A stretch of DNA of 64,000 nucleotides from Azadirachta indica (lineage: Eukaryota > Streptophyta > Magnoliopsida > Sapindales > Meliaceae): contig CM040453.1 in the NCBI GenBank assembly GCA_022749755.1, forward strand, positions 6,966,102-7,030,101, read 5' to 3'. Within the stretch, counting starts at the first letter, position 1. Each line of letters starts with the position of its first letter. The notes under the pieces are model-generated. The model was given only the letters and a program-made list of their open reading frames with translations. It ran no database searches and was not told the DNA's origin. Below are positions 38,201-48,499 of this stretch, piece after piece. Position numbers and translations under genes: made by a program.

Positions 38201-40577
38201 ACTCTGCAAGATTTGACCACTCTTCTGATGTGTCACCATCATTTTCATACACATCCTTATTATAATCTTCAATTCTTTTCCAAACTTTGTGTTGCTTATG
38301 AAGACCACTTCTTCTATCACCATGATACGAGCTATGCCCATTTAAAAAACTAGGTCTTGTATTACCCCTTATGTATCTACCACTATTTTTGTAAAATCTG
38401 ATTGCAGACCTTTGTGGATGAACCAAAGTATCCCGGGAAGAGAACCAGTCATTGGATGCAAAATTTCCATATCGATCTTGCCCATCATATGTCCTTCCAA
38501 CCTTTCTGTATTCATTGTGGTTAACTCTCCTAGTCTTTGATGAGTGTACACCACTTATATCTTCTTCCAAACACTGATCACTATCATATAGGTCCTCAAA
38601 TTCTTCAGGTATATGCCATTTGCTTGACATAATAGTTCTACTATCATGCCTATTTATGTCATCATCCATGTTGTTTTTCCTTTTAAGCAATTTTTCAGAT
38701 GGTTCACGTATCCCAAGCTCTTCCTCAATCCTATTTGTTCTTGCAGAAACATTCTGCATTTCTGAGTCATATAATATGTCAGAAGAACTCTGAAATCTTT
38801 CTTTATGAACAACTTGACCAGCATCTCTTCTATAAACATAATCTGGTCTCAAATATGAGATTTGATGATCTTGTGATACATCCAAATGTGATACCCCATA
38901 ATCTCGGGGAACCCCCCTCTCCAACTCTGCATGAGTAGATCCAAAATTTGAAAATTCCCCATCTTGCTTTATTGCATATGATTTTCTGCTCATATCAAGG
39001 TAGTCGGAAAATGTCTGCTTTTGTAAAGTAGGATGGTCCAATACACTGCTCTTTCTCAAATCTCCAAAAGAAAGCTCAGTGTTATCAATCCTGTCTACAA
39101 CTGGGAGCATATTATTTGGTCTAGGCAAATCTCTTCGATCATAATCAATTAGAGCATGATCGTAGTCATGAGGTATGTGTGGGGACATCATTCTGTGCAT
39201 ATCATCAGATGGACATCCTTGATCATCACTTGACATCACCCTTGTCTTAGAGTAAACATCATCTTCACGGTCATGCCCACAGGGACTATAGGCCTCACGT
39301 TGGTTAAAAATCAAATTTCTTGGTGCAGCCTCAGCAGCTCTCGTGGTATCCACAAGTGACCTTTGCGCATACATACTAGAACAAATAGGTTCAGTTAAGT
39401 GTACACTATTTTTCGAATATCCATCTGAAGCTGGTAAAGTCAAACCATCTCTGTAAGAAACTGGGAACTCACTCACTGATGCTCCTGAAGAGTTGCTCAC
39501 AAAATCTTTATACTGAGAGCTGTTCAATATATCCTTGGAATGAGATGCTGGCACTGCTGTATACAGAATATCTCTCGAATGATAAATAGGTTTCTCTCTG
39601 TAGGTTTCCATAGCTGGTAGCTTATCCCTTGAATGGTACACAGGCTTTTCTTCTTCCCTGTAGGCTTCCATTAATGGCAACTTGTCCCTTGAATGGTACA
39701 CAGGTTTCTCTTCTTCCCTGTAGGCTTCCATTACTGGAAACTTATCCCTTGAATGGTACGATGGTTTCTCTTCTTCCCTGTAGGCTTCCATTACTGGCAA
39801 CTTGTCCCTTGAATGGTACACGGGTTTTTCTTCTTCTCTGTAGGCTTCCATTACTGGCAACTTATCCCTTGAATGGTACACAGGTTTCTGTTCTTCTTTA
39901 TAAGATTCCGCAGCCGCCAACTTATCTGAAGCAATTGGCTCAGAGTACTGATGTCTTTCATGCTCAACTCGGCCTACATCAATGCCACGTGATGATAATG
40001 GTAGACTTCCACCAGGTTCACCAAAATTTTTGGTGGGACCTCCTACCAGAGGCAACCGACGTAACCCTCGTATTGCATCAACTTCCATTAGTATGGATTT
40101 CTGATTCAGCATTCCGTGACTGCCAATTTCCACAATCCTATTTTCACTATAATCCTTCTCTTTACTTGCTCTTGAAGTACCTTGAGCATAACTATGAACA
40201 TATCTAGAGTCTTTACCATGATCAAACTCCAAATCTTCATGATGACCATGTTTCCTATGCACAACTTCGTCTTCAAAGTGATCCCTTTTATGCAATGACC
40301 CATATTGAGGTGACCTGGAGCGAACCCTTTCAGACCTACCTCCACCCAAATGAAATCCATAATTCCTCCTATCAGTTGAATCACTTACTCTATGAGTATC
40401 CTGAAACCTCCTAGACCCATCTAGTTTATGTGGGCTAAAGCTCCCACGAGACCTATCCGGAGCATCACGGTATGAAATCACATACGGATCATTAACAATT
40501 TCGTTTCTTCCATGTTGATTACGCATTTTAGACGATGTAGACATCGTCGTGTAATCTTGAGGTCTTCTAGACTGCAT
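35036..40577 (-). CDS. XS-domain protein with zinc finger and charged N-terminus
   Basis: Three exons, 40577-38047, 36041-35731 and 35418-35036, join in frame to give 1074 residues. The first ~830 residues are low-complexity and rich in Arg, Asp, Ser, His and Tyr, as in RNA-associated disordered regions. They include a 20-residue unit repeated five times (~226-330). A C2H2-like finger follows, CxxC (CIAC, ~839) with HxxxxH (RHAFMSHK). Its two halves lie in different exons, split by a 2-kb intron. The XS domain then runs from about GLQKAICVLMGWN through DLILWPPIVIIRN to GRPADQSVMVVKFLGTFTGL and FAERRSGRAEF. XS is the plant domain of the RNA-binding silencing factor SGS3. This protein lacks the SGS3 layout and resembles a less studied group (such as At3g22430), so a nuclear RNA-processing role is only a suggestion. 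A Ser run (~1037) lies near the C-terminus. Confidence 0.88.
39601..39900 (-). repeat. Exact-period 60-bp coding tandem repeat, 5 units
   Basis: Units at 39601-39660, 39661-39720, 39721-39780, 39781-39840 and 39841-39900 are aligned base for base, differing at a few positions each. A degenerate partial unit lies at 39570-39600. On the coding (minus) strand each unit encodes about YREEEKPVYHSRDKLPVMEA. The repeat is inside exon 1 of the XS-domain gene and keeps frame. Confidence 0.95.
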
Positions 40578-40733
40578 CGTTCTAATTCACTTTATCCAAA
40601 ACGCTTCTACTAATCAGTGTAGAAAGATCTCAAATATGTAAAAACCTTTCGGTTTTAGACCATAAGGACACAGTTAATCACTAGAATTTGACTAATTTGA
40701 ATCAAGATCAAACTTTGAGCAACTCAATTATCA

Positions 40734-40742
40734 AAACCCTAA
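40734..40742 (+). promoter_or_regulatory. Telo-box (AAACCCTAA) in XS-gene leader region
   Basis: The sequence AAACCCTAA lies ~160 bases upstream of the ATG of the minus-strand XS-domain gene, probably in its 5' leader or core promoter. Telo-boxes are common there in plant genes. Short motif, function not shown. Confidence 0.35.
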
Positions 40743-41278
40743 AAACACCCACTAGCCAGTGAAGTGCTGAACAACATTACCAAGTAACCCGTAATTTCAA
40801 AGCCAAAAGCAGCAATTGCAGATTTCAAGCACAGATCTAAGAAAAACCCAAAAAGAGTTTCAACAGTAGACTGGTATTAAAGCGAGAGAAAGATTTGCAT
40901 ATCAAACCTTGTGATGGTATAATCTGAGAGAACACATGATCGATCACTATCTCTTTTAGCGATTAGATGATCAAATTTGTATAGATTTCGTATGTAGGTA
41001 AAGCAATTGAGAGGTATAAAATAAAAAAGAGCGGTGATTTCAGTAAAGCGAGAGCAGTTGCGCTGTGCTTCGTTTTTCCGATTTGATTAATAATAATAAA
41101 ATTATAATTTGAGTGGACGTTAAAGCGGCTTTTAATTTGGACGAGAACATCGTGGACGGTGGTGGACACGTGTCATGAACTGATGCAATCAACTGGTGAA
41201 AGAAGTTGTTGGAAATTCCGATTCGGTGTTTCGTATCGGTTATTATTGTTATTCGATTAATTTATTATTATTATGGAG

Positions 41279-42425
41279 TTTTAACACCTACCTCCCTTGA
41301 AATTTGTGACTTTAACACTTATATATAAAATTTAAGAAAATATATACTTACTTCTCCTCTGAACATCCAAAGCTGTTAGTCAAATGTTACAATTAAAGGT
41401 AAATTAGTTAAAGTAAGCAACTTTAGTCTTTTGAATTTATTTCAGTCGAAGATAAAAATTTCAATAATAAGAGAGAAGTTTTGTTGTAAAAAAATGACGA
41501 TGTAAATAAAAATTTTAAAGTAAATTTTGGACGAAATGTCATAACCTCAAATCATAGGGTGCTAATTCGAGGGTATCAACTACAATCTAGATACGGAAGA
41601 AAAGAAATCTTCATTTCGCGCTATTCTTTGTGTTTAGGTGGTGGAGCTGGAGGAGGCCTTGGCTGAGGTGGAGGGCTTGGTCACGGAGGTGGTTTAGGTG
41701 GCGAAGCTGGAGGAGACCTTGGTCACGGAGGTGGTCTAGGCGGAGGAGCTGGAGGCGGCATTGGCGGAGGTGGAGGACTTGGTCACGCAGGTGGAGGGCT
41801 TGGTCACGGAGGTGGTTTAGGTGGCGGAGCTGGAGGAGGCCTTGGTCACGAAGGTGGTCTAGGCGGAGGAGCTGGAGGCGGCATTGGCGTTGGTGGTGGG
41901 CTTGGAGGTGGAGCTGGTGGAGGCGCAGGTGGGGGCGTAGGTGGTGGTGGAGGACTTGGTGGTGGTGTAGGAGGTGGAGGTGGATTTGGTGGAGGAGTTG
42001 GAGGAGAGTTTGGAGCTGGTGGAGGTGTAGGTGTAGGTGTAGGTGTAGGTGTAGGTGTAGGTGTAGGTGGTGGAGTTGGAGGAGGAGGTCTTGGTTTCGG
42101 TGCAGGTGGCGGTGCTGGATTTGGGGGTGGCCATTAAATTAAATGACTACAATAGTTAATAACATAATAAATCCTAACTATTCCTATTCCTATTCCTATT
42201 CTTATTGCTATATACTGAAAAAAAAATTTTGTGGGCTCAAATGATATAATTAAAAGAAGAATAAAGTATTAAAAAATTAAATTTCCTCGTTTAAATAAAA
42301 GTATTATAGTCAATTCGTATTTAATTAAGAGTTTTGGATGGTCAGAGGGAAGGTAAGTCGGTATTTCATTAAACCTTACATCTAAGTGTTAAAGTCACAA
42401 ACTTCAGAGGAGTTATGTGTTAAAA
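41279..42425. mobile_element. TIR element carrying a glycine-rich gene fragment
   Basis: The left end (TTTTAACACCTACCTCCC..., 41279 to ~41385) and the right end (42425 back to ~42320 on the opposite strand) match for about 100 bases. The shared core TTTGTGACTTTAACACTTA is exact, and CCTCTGA(A/C)CATCCAAA is near-identical. Both flanks are TTATTATTA-type sequence, so it probably inserted into an ATT microsatellite, and this hides the target duplication. The interior holds a GC-rich glycine-rich-protein body that is compositionally foreign to its surroundings. No transposase is present. The arrangement fits a Pack-type (gene-capturing) non-autonomous element. Confidence 0.65.
41637..42137 (+). 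pseudogene. Glycine-rich protein fragment with premature stop
   Basis: Read from 41637, the frame encodes GGGAGGGLG, then an in-frame TGA at 41664-41666. About 157 more codons follow, rich in GGGLGHGGGLGGGAGGG-like repeats, and end ...GAGFGGGH at the stop 42135-42137. This resembles the body of cell-wall glycine-rich proteins. There is no signal peptide or start codon before it. The sequence just ahead (TTTGTGTTTAG|GTGG) looks like an intron end, so only the second exon of a source gene may have been copied. A ~100-bp unit is duplicated (about 41667-41767 and 41790-41889), and a (GGTGTA)n run encoding Gly-Val lies at ~42023-42068. The other open frame across it, rich in Trp and Arg, is a frame-shifted shadow. 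Confidence 0.65.
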
Positions 42426-42426
42426 T

Positions 42427-42429
42427 CTC

Positions 42430-42482
<53 letters not shown>
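42427..42482. repeat. (ATT)n microsatellite
   Basis: About 18 uninterrupted ATT units sit directly next to the right end of the TIR element. A shorter ATT run lies at its left end (41262-41273). Confidence 0.95.
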
Positions 42483-42934
42483 GTGAGGGTGTTTGGTATT
42501 GTTTTTTAAAACAATATATATTTTTATTTTTTTACAAAATAAAATTGATAAAAGTTCATTTGATTCAATTGATTTTTAAAAATGCCTTCTTATATTTTTA
42601 TGATATTGATGTACTAGGTAAATTTGTTTACATCAAAGATTTATAAGAATTACAAAATAATAGTCTTAAAAAAATATTTGTACTAAGAAATTATCTTTTG
42701 TACAAAAATAATTTAAAATTGAATCTTTCTAATTGAGATATATATACATTAATATATATATGTAGATGGATATTATAGATTTCTTTTGTCTTGATGATTT
42801 TGTAGGCGTAGTTGGTATGCCAAAGTTGAATGTTGGTTGTTCCCTTCGGCAGTCGTACGATACAAGATTTTGTCTTGGATTAGAAAATATAGTTGAATTC
42901 GAAGAGAGATTCACGGAATGTTTGATGATCTAAG

Positions 42935-43470
42935 GATAGGAATAGGGCAGGGTGGGAGGAGGATGCCTTCCCTATTCTCCCACTCCGTTTTAATTTTGAT
43001 TTTAATTTTTTATTTTATTTTTAATAACATTTAATAAAATAGAAATGAAAAATTCTCGTATAAGAAATAGATTCTCCATTCTCACTTTATTTTTTTATTT
43101 TTGTATTTATTTTATACTAAATATTAATTAAAATTGTGATCAATATATTATAATGTTATTTATATGTAATAATTATATTAAAAATATAAATTTCAATATT
43201 TAATAAAAAAAAAAAATATAAATTATAATTTTTTATTTAAATATTGTCTATATATATATTTATTCTAAAAATAATATATATATATATATATATGGGGAAT
43301 GGAGAGAGAATAAAATAGAAAATACTAAATTATTCTCTATTCTGTTAACAATACAGGAATTAATCTTTCCCCATTCCTTATTTTATTCTCTATTATATCA
43401 TCTCAATTCCATCTAATTTAAAATGAATCCCTATAAAATTTTAAACCTATGAAAAATTTTACCACCCCTA
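42935..43470 (+). mobile_element. MITE copy A
   Basis: Begins GATAGGAATAGGGCAGGGTG and ends ATTTTACCACCCCTA. It matches the reverse strand of 45301-45827 over most of its length. Shared segments include ATAAGRAATAGATTC, TAATAATTATATTAAAAATA and AAATTATAATTTTTTA, in the same order. No coding capacity. Ends of the form TAGGGRTGGCAA suggest a short TIR family. Confidence 0.6.
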
Positions 43471-44863
43471 AGGTAATTCCTCTTTTATACCTAATCTTTC
43501 GTTACTTTTTAAATTTTTTTTAATATTTTATCACTTACCTACCATCAGCTACATAAGAAAATCCATTACATTTTTAATGATATGTTCGTACTTTCAAAAA
43601 ATTACGTGTGTATGAGTCTATCTGAAGTGATAAGTGTGCAGTAACTATGTTAGCAATTTAAAAAAGTCTTTACAAGCAAATATTATTTAATTGAAAAATA
43701 AATTATTTCAAAAGTTTTTAAAAAAACAAAATGGAAAATACTTAAACACGTCTAAGCTTAAACAAAGTGGCCCTTCAGTTTATTCTAGCTTTATTGTTTG
43801 CGTGCTAAACATAGAGCTTTAGTCTAAAATCCAAGAATCAAAAGAAATTCTAGCGAGATTGTGGTTATCGAGGGGGAAATTTTCGTTTTTGTATGGAACA
43901 ACCAATGATACCCCACATTCCTATACTTTCGTACGTTTTTAGGAGTGAAGGACATAAGATTGTGAACTACTTTTTCGATTTGGTTTTTGTATTTGTGTTT
44001 TTGTTTGGTTGGAAAAATGTAAAAAGAAAATGGTTTATGGGTATTATTTTTGGGAAACTCGTACGTGGGTTATGGGTATTTTTTGTGGGTAGTTTTGAAT
44101 GGTATTTTTAATCCAAGTTTTGGAGCATATTGTGTGTTATTGATAATATTTACTTGTTTAGGGTTTGATTAATGTCTTTGTTTTGCCTATTGTATATATT
44201 GTTGGATTTTAAATTTGTGTTTTGTGTGTACATTCTTTGGGAAAAGATGCTTTATTTGATTAATAAATCTTTCCCCTTCGATTCTAGGTTTGAAAACTAA
44301 AACTTTGGCGCCCCAACAACAAAACTAAGACAAATCGAAGAGTCATTCAAGTGTCGAAGTGTTTTGCATTTTTTTTTTTTTTTAAATTTTGAAATAATTT
44401 TATTTTTAAATTAAATAATATTTTCTTACAAAGATTTTTTTAAAAAAACACACCTACCATTTCATATACACTCGTACACATAATCTTTTAAAAGTATGAA
44501 AATGTTCCTAAAAAGTAAACTAATTTTATTAAAGGAGCTAACAATAAGGGATAATGGATATTAGAAAAAAATTTAAGAAGGCAATAAAGTATTAAACGTA
44601 AAAGTAGGGATATTGGATATTCTTTCTTTAGTAATTTTATTTTTTTACGAAAATTAATTATGTTCTGATACAAGGAGGATTATGATCTCACAACACAATC
44701 TCTTCATGTATTTATATATAGCATGAGTTTTAATTGTTTAGATTCAAGCTTATATAGTGATATATAGTCATATATATATATATATATATATGCAACATAA
44801 CATATATATTGCACTCTGATACTCGATCTCTGGATATCATAAATCCACTGCTAGTTTCTATGC

Positions 44864-45232
44864 ATGGGATTAGAATTGAAGGAAGGCCTGGCTCATCAGG
44901 TTGAAGATGATGATAAGAAAGAAATAATAAACCCTAATGTATACTGTCAGCGCATGCAAGAAACCAAGATTAAACACGAGGGATCAATGGAAATCAAGTT
45001 CAAAATCAAGGAGAGATATGAAAATAGAGGAGGTTCAAGAATACGTATATGTAAGAGGAGACGTGAAAAGATAGAGCAAAATCATTCGTGGTGCTGGAAA
45101 AAGGAGATATTTGACAAGAATAGTATTGGAGGAAAATGGATAATGAACAGGGAAAGCCAAGACTATTTTGGATTGGTGAAGATGGAAAAAAGTGTTGAAT
45201 GGAACCATGCATGCCTTTATTTGCAATCATGA
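44864..45232 (+). CDS. Hypothetical 122-residue open frame, unrecognised
   Basis: An ATG-initiated frame of 122 codons, rich in Lys, Glu and Arg, lies 69 bases left of MITE copy B. It has no signal peptide, membrane segment or motif I recognise. No splice-consistent neighbours were found. Chance is a real possibility: the opposite strand is also open over part of the stretch. Listed only because it is the longest frame in this interval. Confidence 0.12.
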   Translation: MGLELKEGLAHQVEDDDKKEIINPNVYCQRMQETKIKHEGSMEIKFKIKERYENRGGSRIRICKRRREKIEQNHSWCWKKEIFDKNSIGGKWIMNRESQDYFGLVKMEKSVEWNHACLYLQS

Positions 45233-45300
45233 ACGAATTATCGGAGATTCGCTTTAATTTTTCATGCATATACAAACAATTCCTACAAGTTATTTATGGA

Positions 45301-45460
45301 TAGGGATGCAATATTCCTCGGGGTTCAGTGGAGATTCGCTTCAAATATGATAAATTTGGGTTAATATGATAAGAAATGGGCCGAAACATGGAGAAAAATT
45401 AATCTCATAATATTAATGAAGTAGAGAGTGATTTAATATTTTTTAAATCCCGTCCCATCC

Positions 45461-45505
<45 letters not shown>

Positions 45506-45827
45506 TTATTTTTAAAAAAATAAAGTATATATGTAAATAATATTAATTAAAAAATTATAATTTATAATATTTTTATCATATCAAATGGTCAATTTTATAT
45601 TTTTAATATAATTATTGCATATAAATAATATTGTGATACATTAATAACATTTAAATAAGAAAATTAAAAAAAATAAGTGGGAATGAGGAATCTATTCCTT
45701 ATACAAGAATTCTCAATCCTTGTCTTATTAAATTTATTGAGAAATAGGATAAAAAATAATCATCAAAATGAAAATAAGATGAAGAATGAGAAAGACCTCC
45801 CAGCCCCACCTTGCCATTGCTATCCCT
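45301..45827 (-). mobile_element. MITE copy B, inverted relative to copy A
   Basis: Begins TAGGGATGCAATATTCC and ends TTGCCATTGCTATCCCTA, so its own ends are inverted repeats (TAGGGAT...). On the reverse strand it aligns with 42935-43470. It contains a (TA)20 microsatellite at 45462-45501. Confidence 0.65.
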
Positions 45828-46090
45828 AATCATAATCTCATAACTCTCAAATTGTGTTAGAGATATGATTAGACCAATCATATATACACACACACATGTA
45901 TATGAAATATTCTTGGGAAATTTTCTCGAGAGAATGAGCCAAAAATTTGTACTTATAGTGAGTTATATATCATCTAATCATGTGAAGAAACATGATAAAA
46001 TTCTTACGTTTAAAGGAAAAGGTTCGGATTTCTCATAAAGAAGAAAAGAATACGTACAATATTGTAAGTTACTATATATTCTGAAAAAGA

Positions 46091-46345
46091 GGAATGCCAG
46101 TTACTTTCTATTTTTTGAGATAATATCCTATTATTCTCTTATATTTTTTTTAATATCTCATCACTCTCTAAATTTTGATTTTACTCTTTAATATTCAAAT
46201 ATTTTTGATTTTATTATTTTATAAACCAATTAAACTGAAGGGTAAAATTGACAAAAAAAAATTAGAAGATAATAAAATATTAAAAAAAATATAGGAAAGT
46301 AATAGGGTATTAGTTTAAAAGTAGGGAGGTAAAGAAAATTTTCCG
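46091..46345. mobile_element. Small TIR element upstream of the DUF662 gene
   Basis: Left arm CTATTATTCTCTTATATTTTTTTTAATAT (from ~46130) pairs with the right arm, which on the opposite strand reads CTATTACTTTCCTATATTTTTTTTAATAT. The arms are ~100 bases with an AT-rich loop. Non-coding, typical of a MITE. Confidence 0.55.
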
Positions 46346-46963
46346 TTCCGAAAACTGCCATTCTTGCTACTTTGGAATTTGACAATGCAACAACTCAACC
46401 ACAAGATAAAAAGAAACTTCAATTTTCTAGGGGACACCCAACAGAAAAAAAAGAATAAAATCTTTAAATTAATAAGATATTATAGATTATAAGTAATATT
46501 TTATTAGTTTAATAAAATATTTTGAGATATTATAAAAAATTTAGGATTTAAATCTCAAATTAAATTTGTGTACTATTTTCCTATTTCTAAAACTATATAT
46601 TTGGAAAAGTTGGTGGTGACGAAGATTGAAGACTTGGCACACAGTAGTTTTATTTTTCTCTTTTTTAATTAAATAAATGTGGGTTTCCGAAACTTTCTAT
46701 GATGATGATTAGAGCAAACAAGAATTCTCGAAAATACTTCACCTGATTTTTTTGTTGAAATGTTGCCAAATGGAAACAAACTGCTTTGGCAGCACGCGTT
46801 GGCTTCTTGCTTCCTTCCGAATGTTGTTTCCAGATAAAGCAAGTTAAGATAATGTGCAGAAAGAATTGTAAAGCAAAAGCAAGAGCATACAAAACAATAT
46901 AACTATAACCTGAATGCAGGCTGGAAATTGAAGTTCAATCCGTCACAAACACAAACCAGGAAA

Positions 46964-47709
46964 ATGAGGAATCTGGGAGGCAACAATGGCCGTAGGCTGT
47001 CAACAGAAGACAATGAAGATGATGAGATGGCAAGATTGGCCATTTCTACATTTCAAGCTAGAGAAGAAGAGATTGAGAAGAAGAAAATGGAGGTTAAAGA
47101 GAAGGTTGAACTCCAACTTGGTCGAGCTGAAGAAGAATCAAGACGCTTGGCTCAAATTTGGGAGGTAAGTACAAGACCTGAGAACCAGCGAATTTGTTTT
47201 CAGCTCTTTGATAACATTTTCATCGGTGTTGAATTTTTCTGATCAATCAGGAGCTGGAAGAGATGGCAGATCCATTGAGAAAAGAAGTTGCAATTGTCCG
47301 TAAAAGGATTGATATGGCTAATAAAGAGCTGAAGCCACTGGGACAGAGCATCCAGAAGAAGGTCAACCCATTTGCTTCTCTATCTGTCAGACTCAGACTA
47401 TATTTTTCCAATTCCCCTCACAGAATTTGATTACCGCTTGATATTTCATAGGAGAGAGAATACAAAGAGGCCATGGAAGCTTTCAATGAAAAGAGTAAAG
47501 AGAAAGCTCAGCTTGTTGCAGCATTAATGGAGGTAAGTTTCTAAACCTAATTGATCTACATGGAAATCTCTCTGTCTTCACCCCTCTTTTTCTGAACACA
47601 AATACATTTTTTTCTCTGTGATTGTTCTTCCTAGCTGCTAACTGAAAGCGAGAGACTGAGAATGAAGAAACTGGAAGAGCTCAGCAAGAATATTGAATCC
47701 ATACAATAA
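46964..47709 (+). CDS. DUF662 / ACIP1-like small coiled-coil protein
   Basis: Four exons, 46964-47164, 47251-47361, 47452-47532 and 47635-47709, all phase 0, encode 155 residues. The family core is clear: MARLAISTFQAREEEIEKKK, ELEEMADPLRKEVAIVRKRI, KELKPLGQSIQKKEREYKEA and ESERLRMKKLEELSKNIESI. It is Glu/Lys-rich and helical almost throughout, so a coiled coil is expected. Databases label this family (PF04949) as DUF662 or RAB6-interacting golgin-like. An Arabidopsis member, ACIP1, associates with microtubules and is linked to immunity. Length and exon pattern look complete. The function of this member is not known. The start at 46964 is the first ATG; no upstream in-frame ATG exists. Confidence 0.88.
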
Positions 47710-48499
47710 GATGACCTGATTTTCAGCTATGCTATTATTATTTTGTGTTCTTGTGTTTTGTTTAAATTTTCTCATTTCAAGTATTCAAGTAAGCCTGAGT
47801 GCTATGCATCAGACATTGTAAACACACCAGTATATAGCATTACAGCTACCCATTGTATGCACTTTAAGGTTTTCTCTTTGTTCTAGCGAAGAACTCGTAC
47901 AGTCTCAAAACCTTCCTCATATTGTTTGTATGTGAGAGCAAGTGAAACCACCCAAAATCACAAGGAACTAGAAAATAAAATGTCGTTCAAAGTCATTGAA
48001 GTAAACAGTGCAAACTTATTTTTGTGTTCAGGGGTCAAAGTAAATAACTTCAATTAGCATGATATGAAATAAAGATATAATATACAAAGCACGTCCAAAC
48101 TGATAAGATCCCTGGAAACCCTAACTAAAACCAATAATTAATAAGAGGGAACAATGCCAAACGCATCTCATCTGTACTCAAATACCTGAGAGCTGAAAGA
48201 TCCGTAATGCCAAGATATGGATGATGTTGCACAATGAGAACATCCATAAAACACATGATCAAGCATGTTCGAAAATAGCATAGTACCGATAGAGGCAACA
48301 TCTTGAGGACTTCGTAGCAGTAATGTGTATGAACTCCATCCGTTTACCAGTGGAGTCAATTAGTGAACTGATGAAGGCTTAAGCTAGTTACAGCGAGAAG
48401 CAAAATGTTTGCAATAGACTTTTGTTTGCACAAGGATTCGAAGAACTTACAAAAATTGCTCTTTGATTTTCTCATAATGGAGGCTCCCTGAGACTATTC

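Noticed and set aside
39601..39900. Regular 60-bp periodicity resembling a CRISPR array
   Set aside because: The units have no unique spacers, lie in a coding exon in frame, and the genome is eukaryotic.
39629..40207. 192-codon plus-strand frame opposite the XS-domain gene
   Set aside because: It is the antisense reading of the 60-bp repeat and neighbouring exon 1, with no own promoter or family resemblance.
41630..42142. Trp/Arg-rich 170-codon open frame on plus, and a Thr/Ser-rich frame on minus (41859-42134)
   Set aside because: Both are frame-shifted readings of the glycine-rich GGN repeat; such composition is a by-product of the repeat, not a known protein.
43893..44111. 72-codon plus-strand frame rich in Phe, Val and Trp
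   Set aside because: T/G-rich low-complexity DNA, no family, no splice partners, next to transposon debris.
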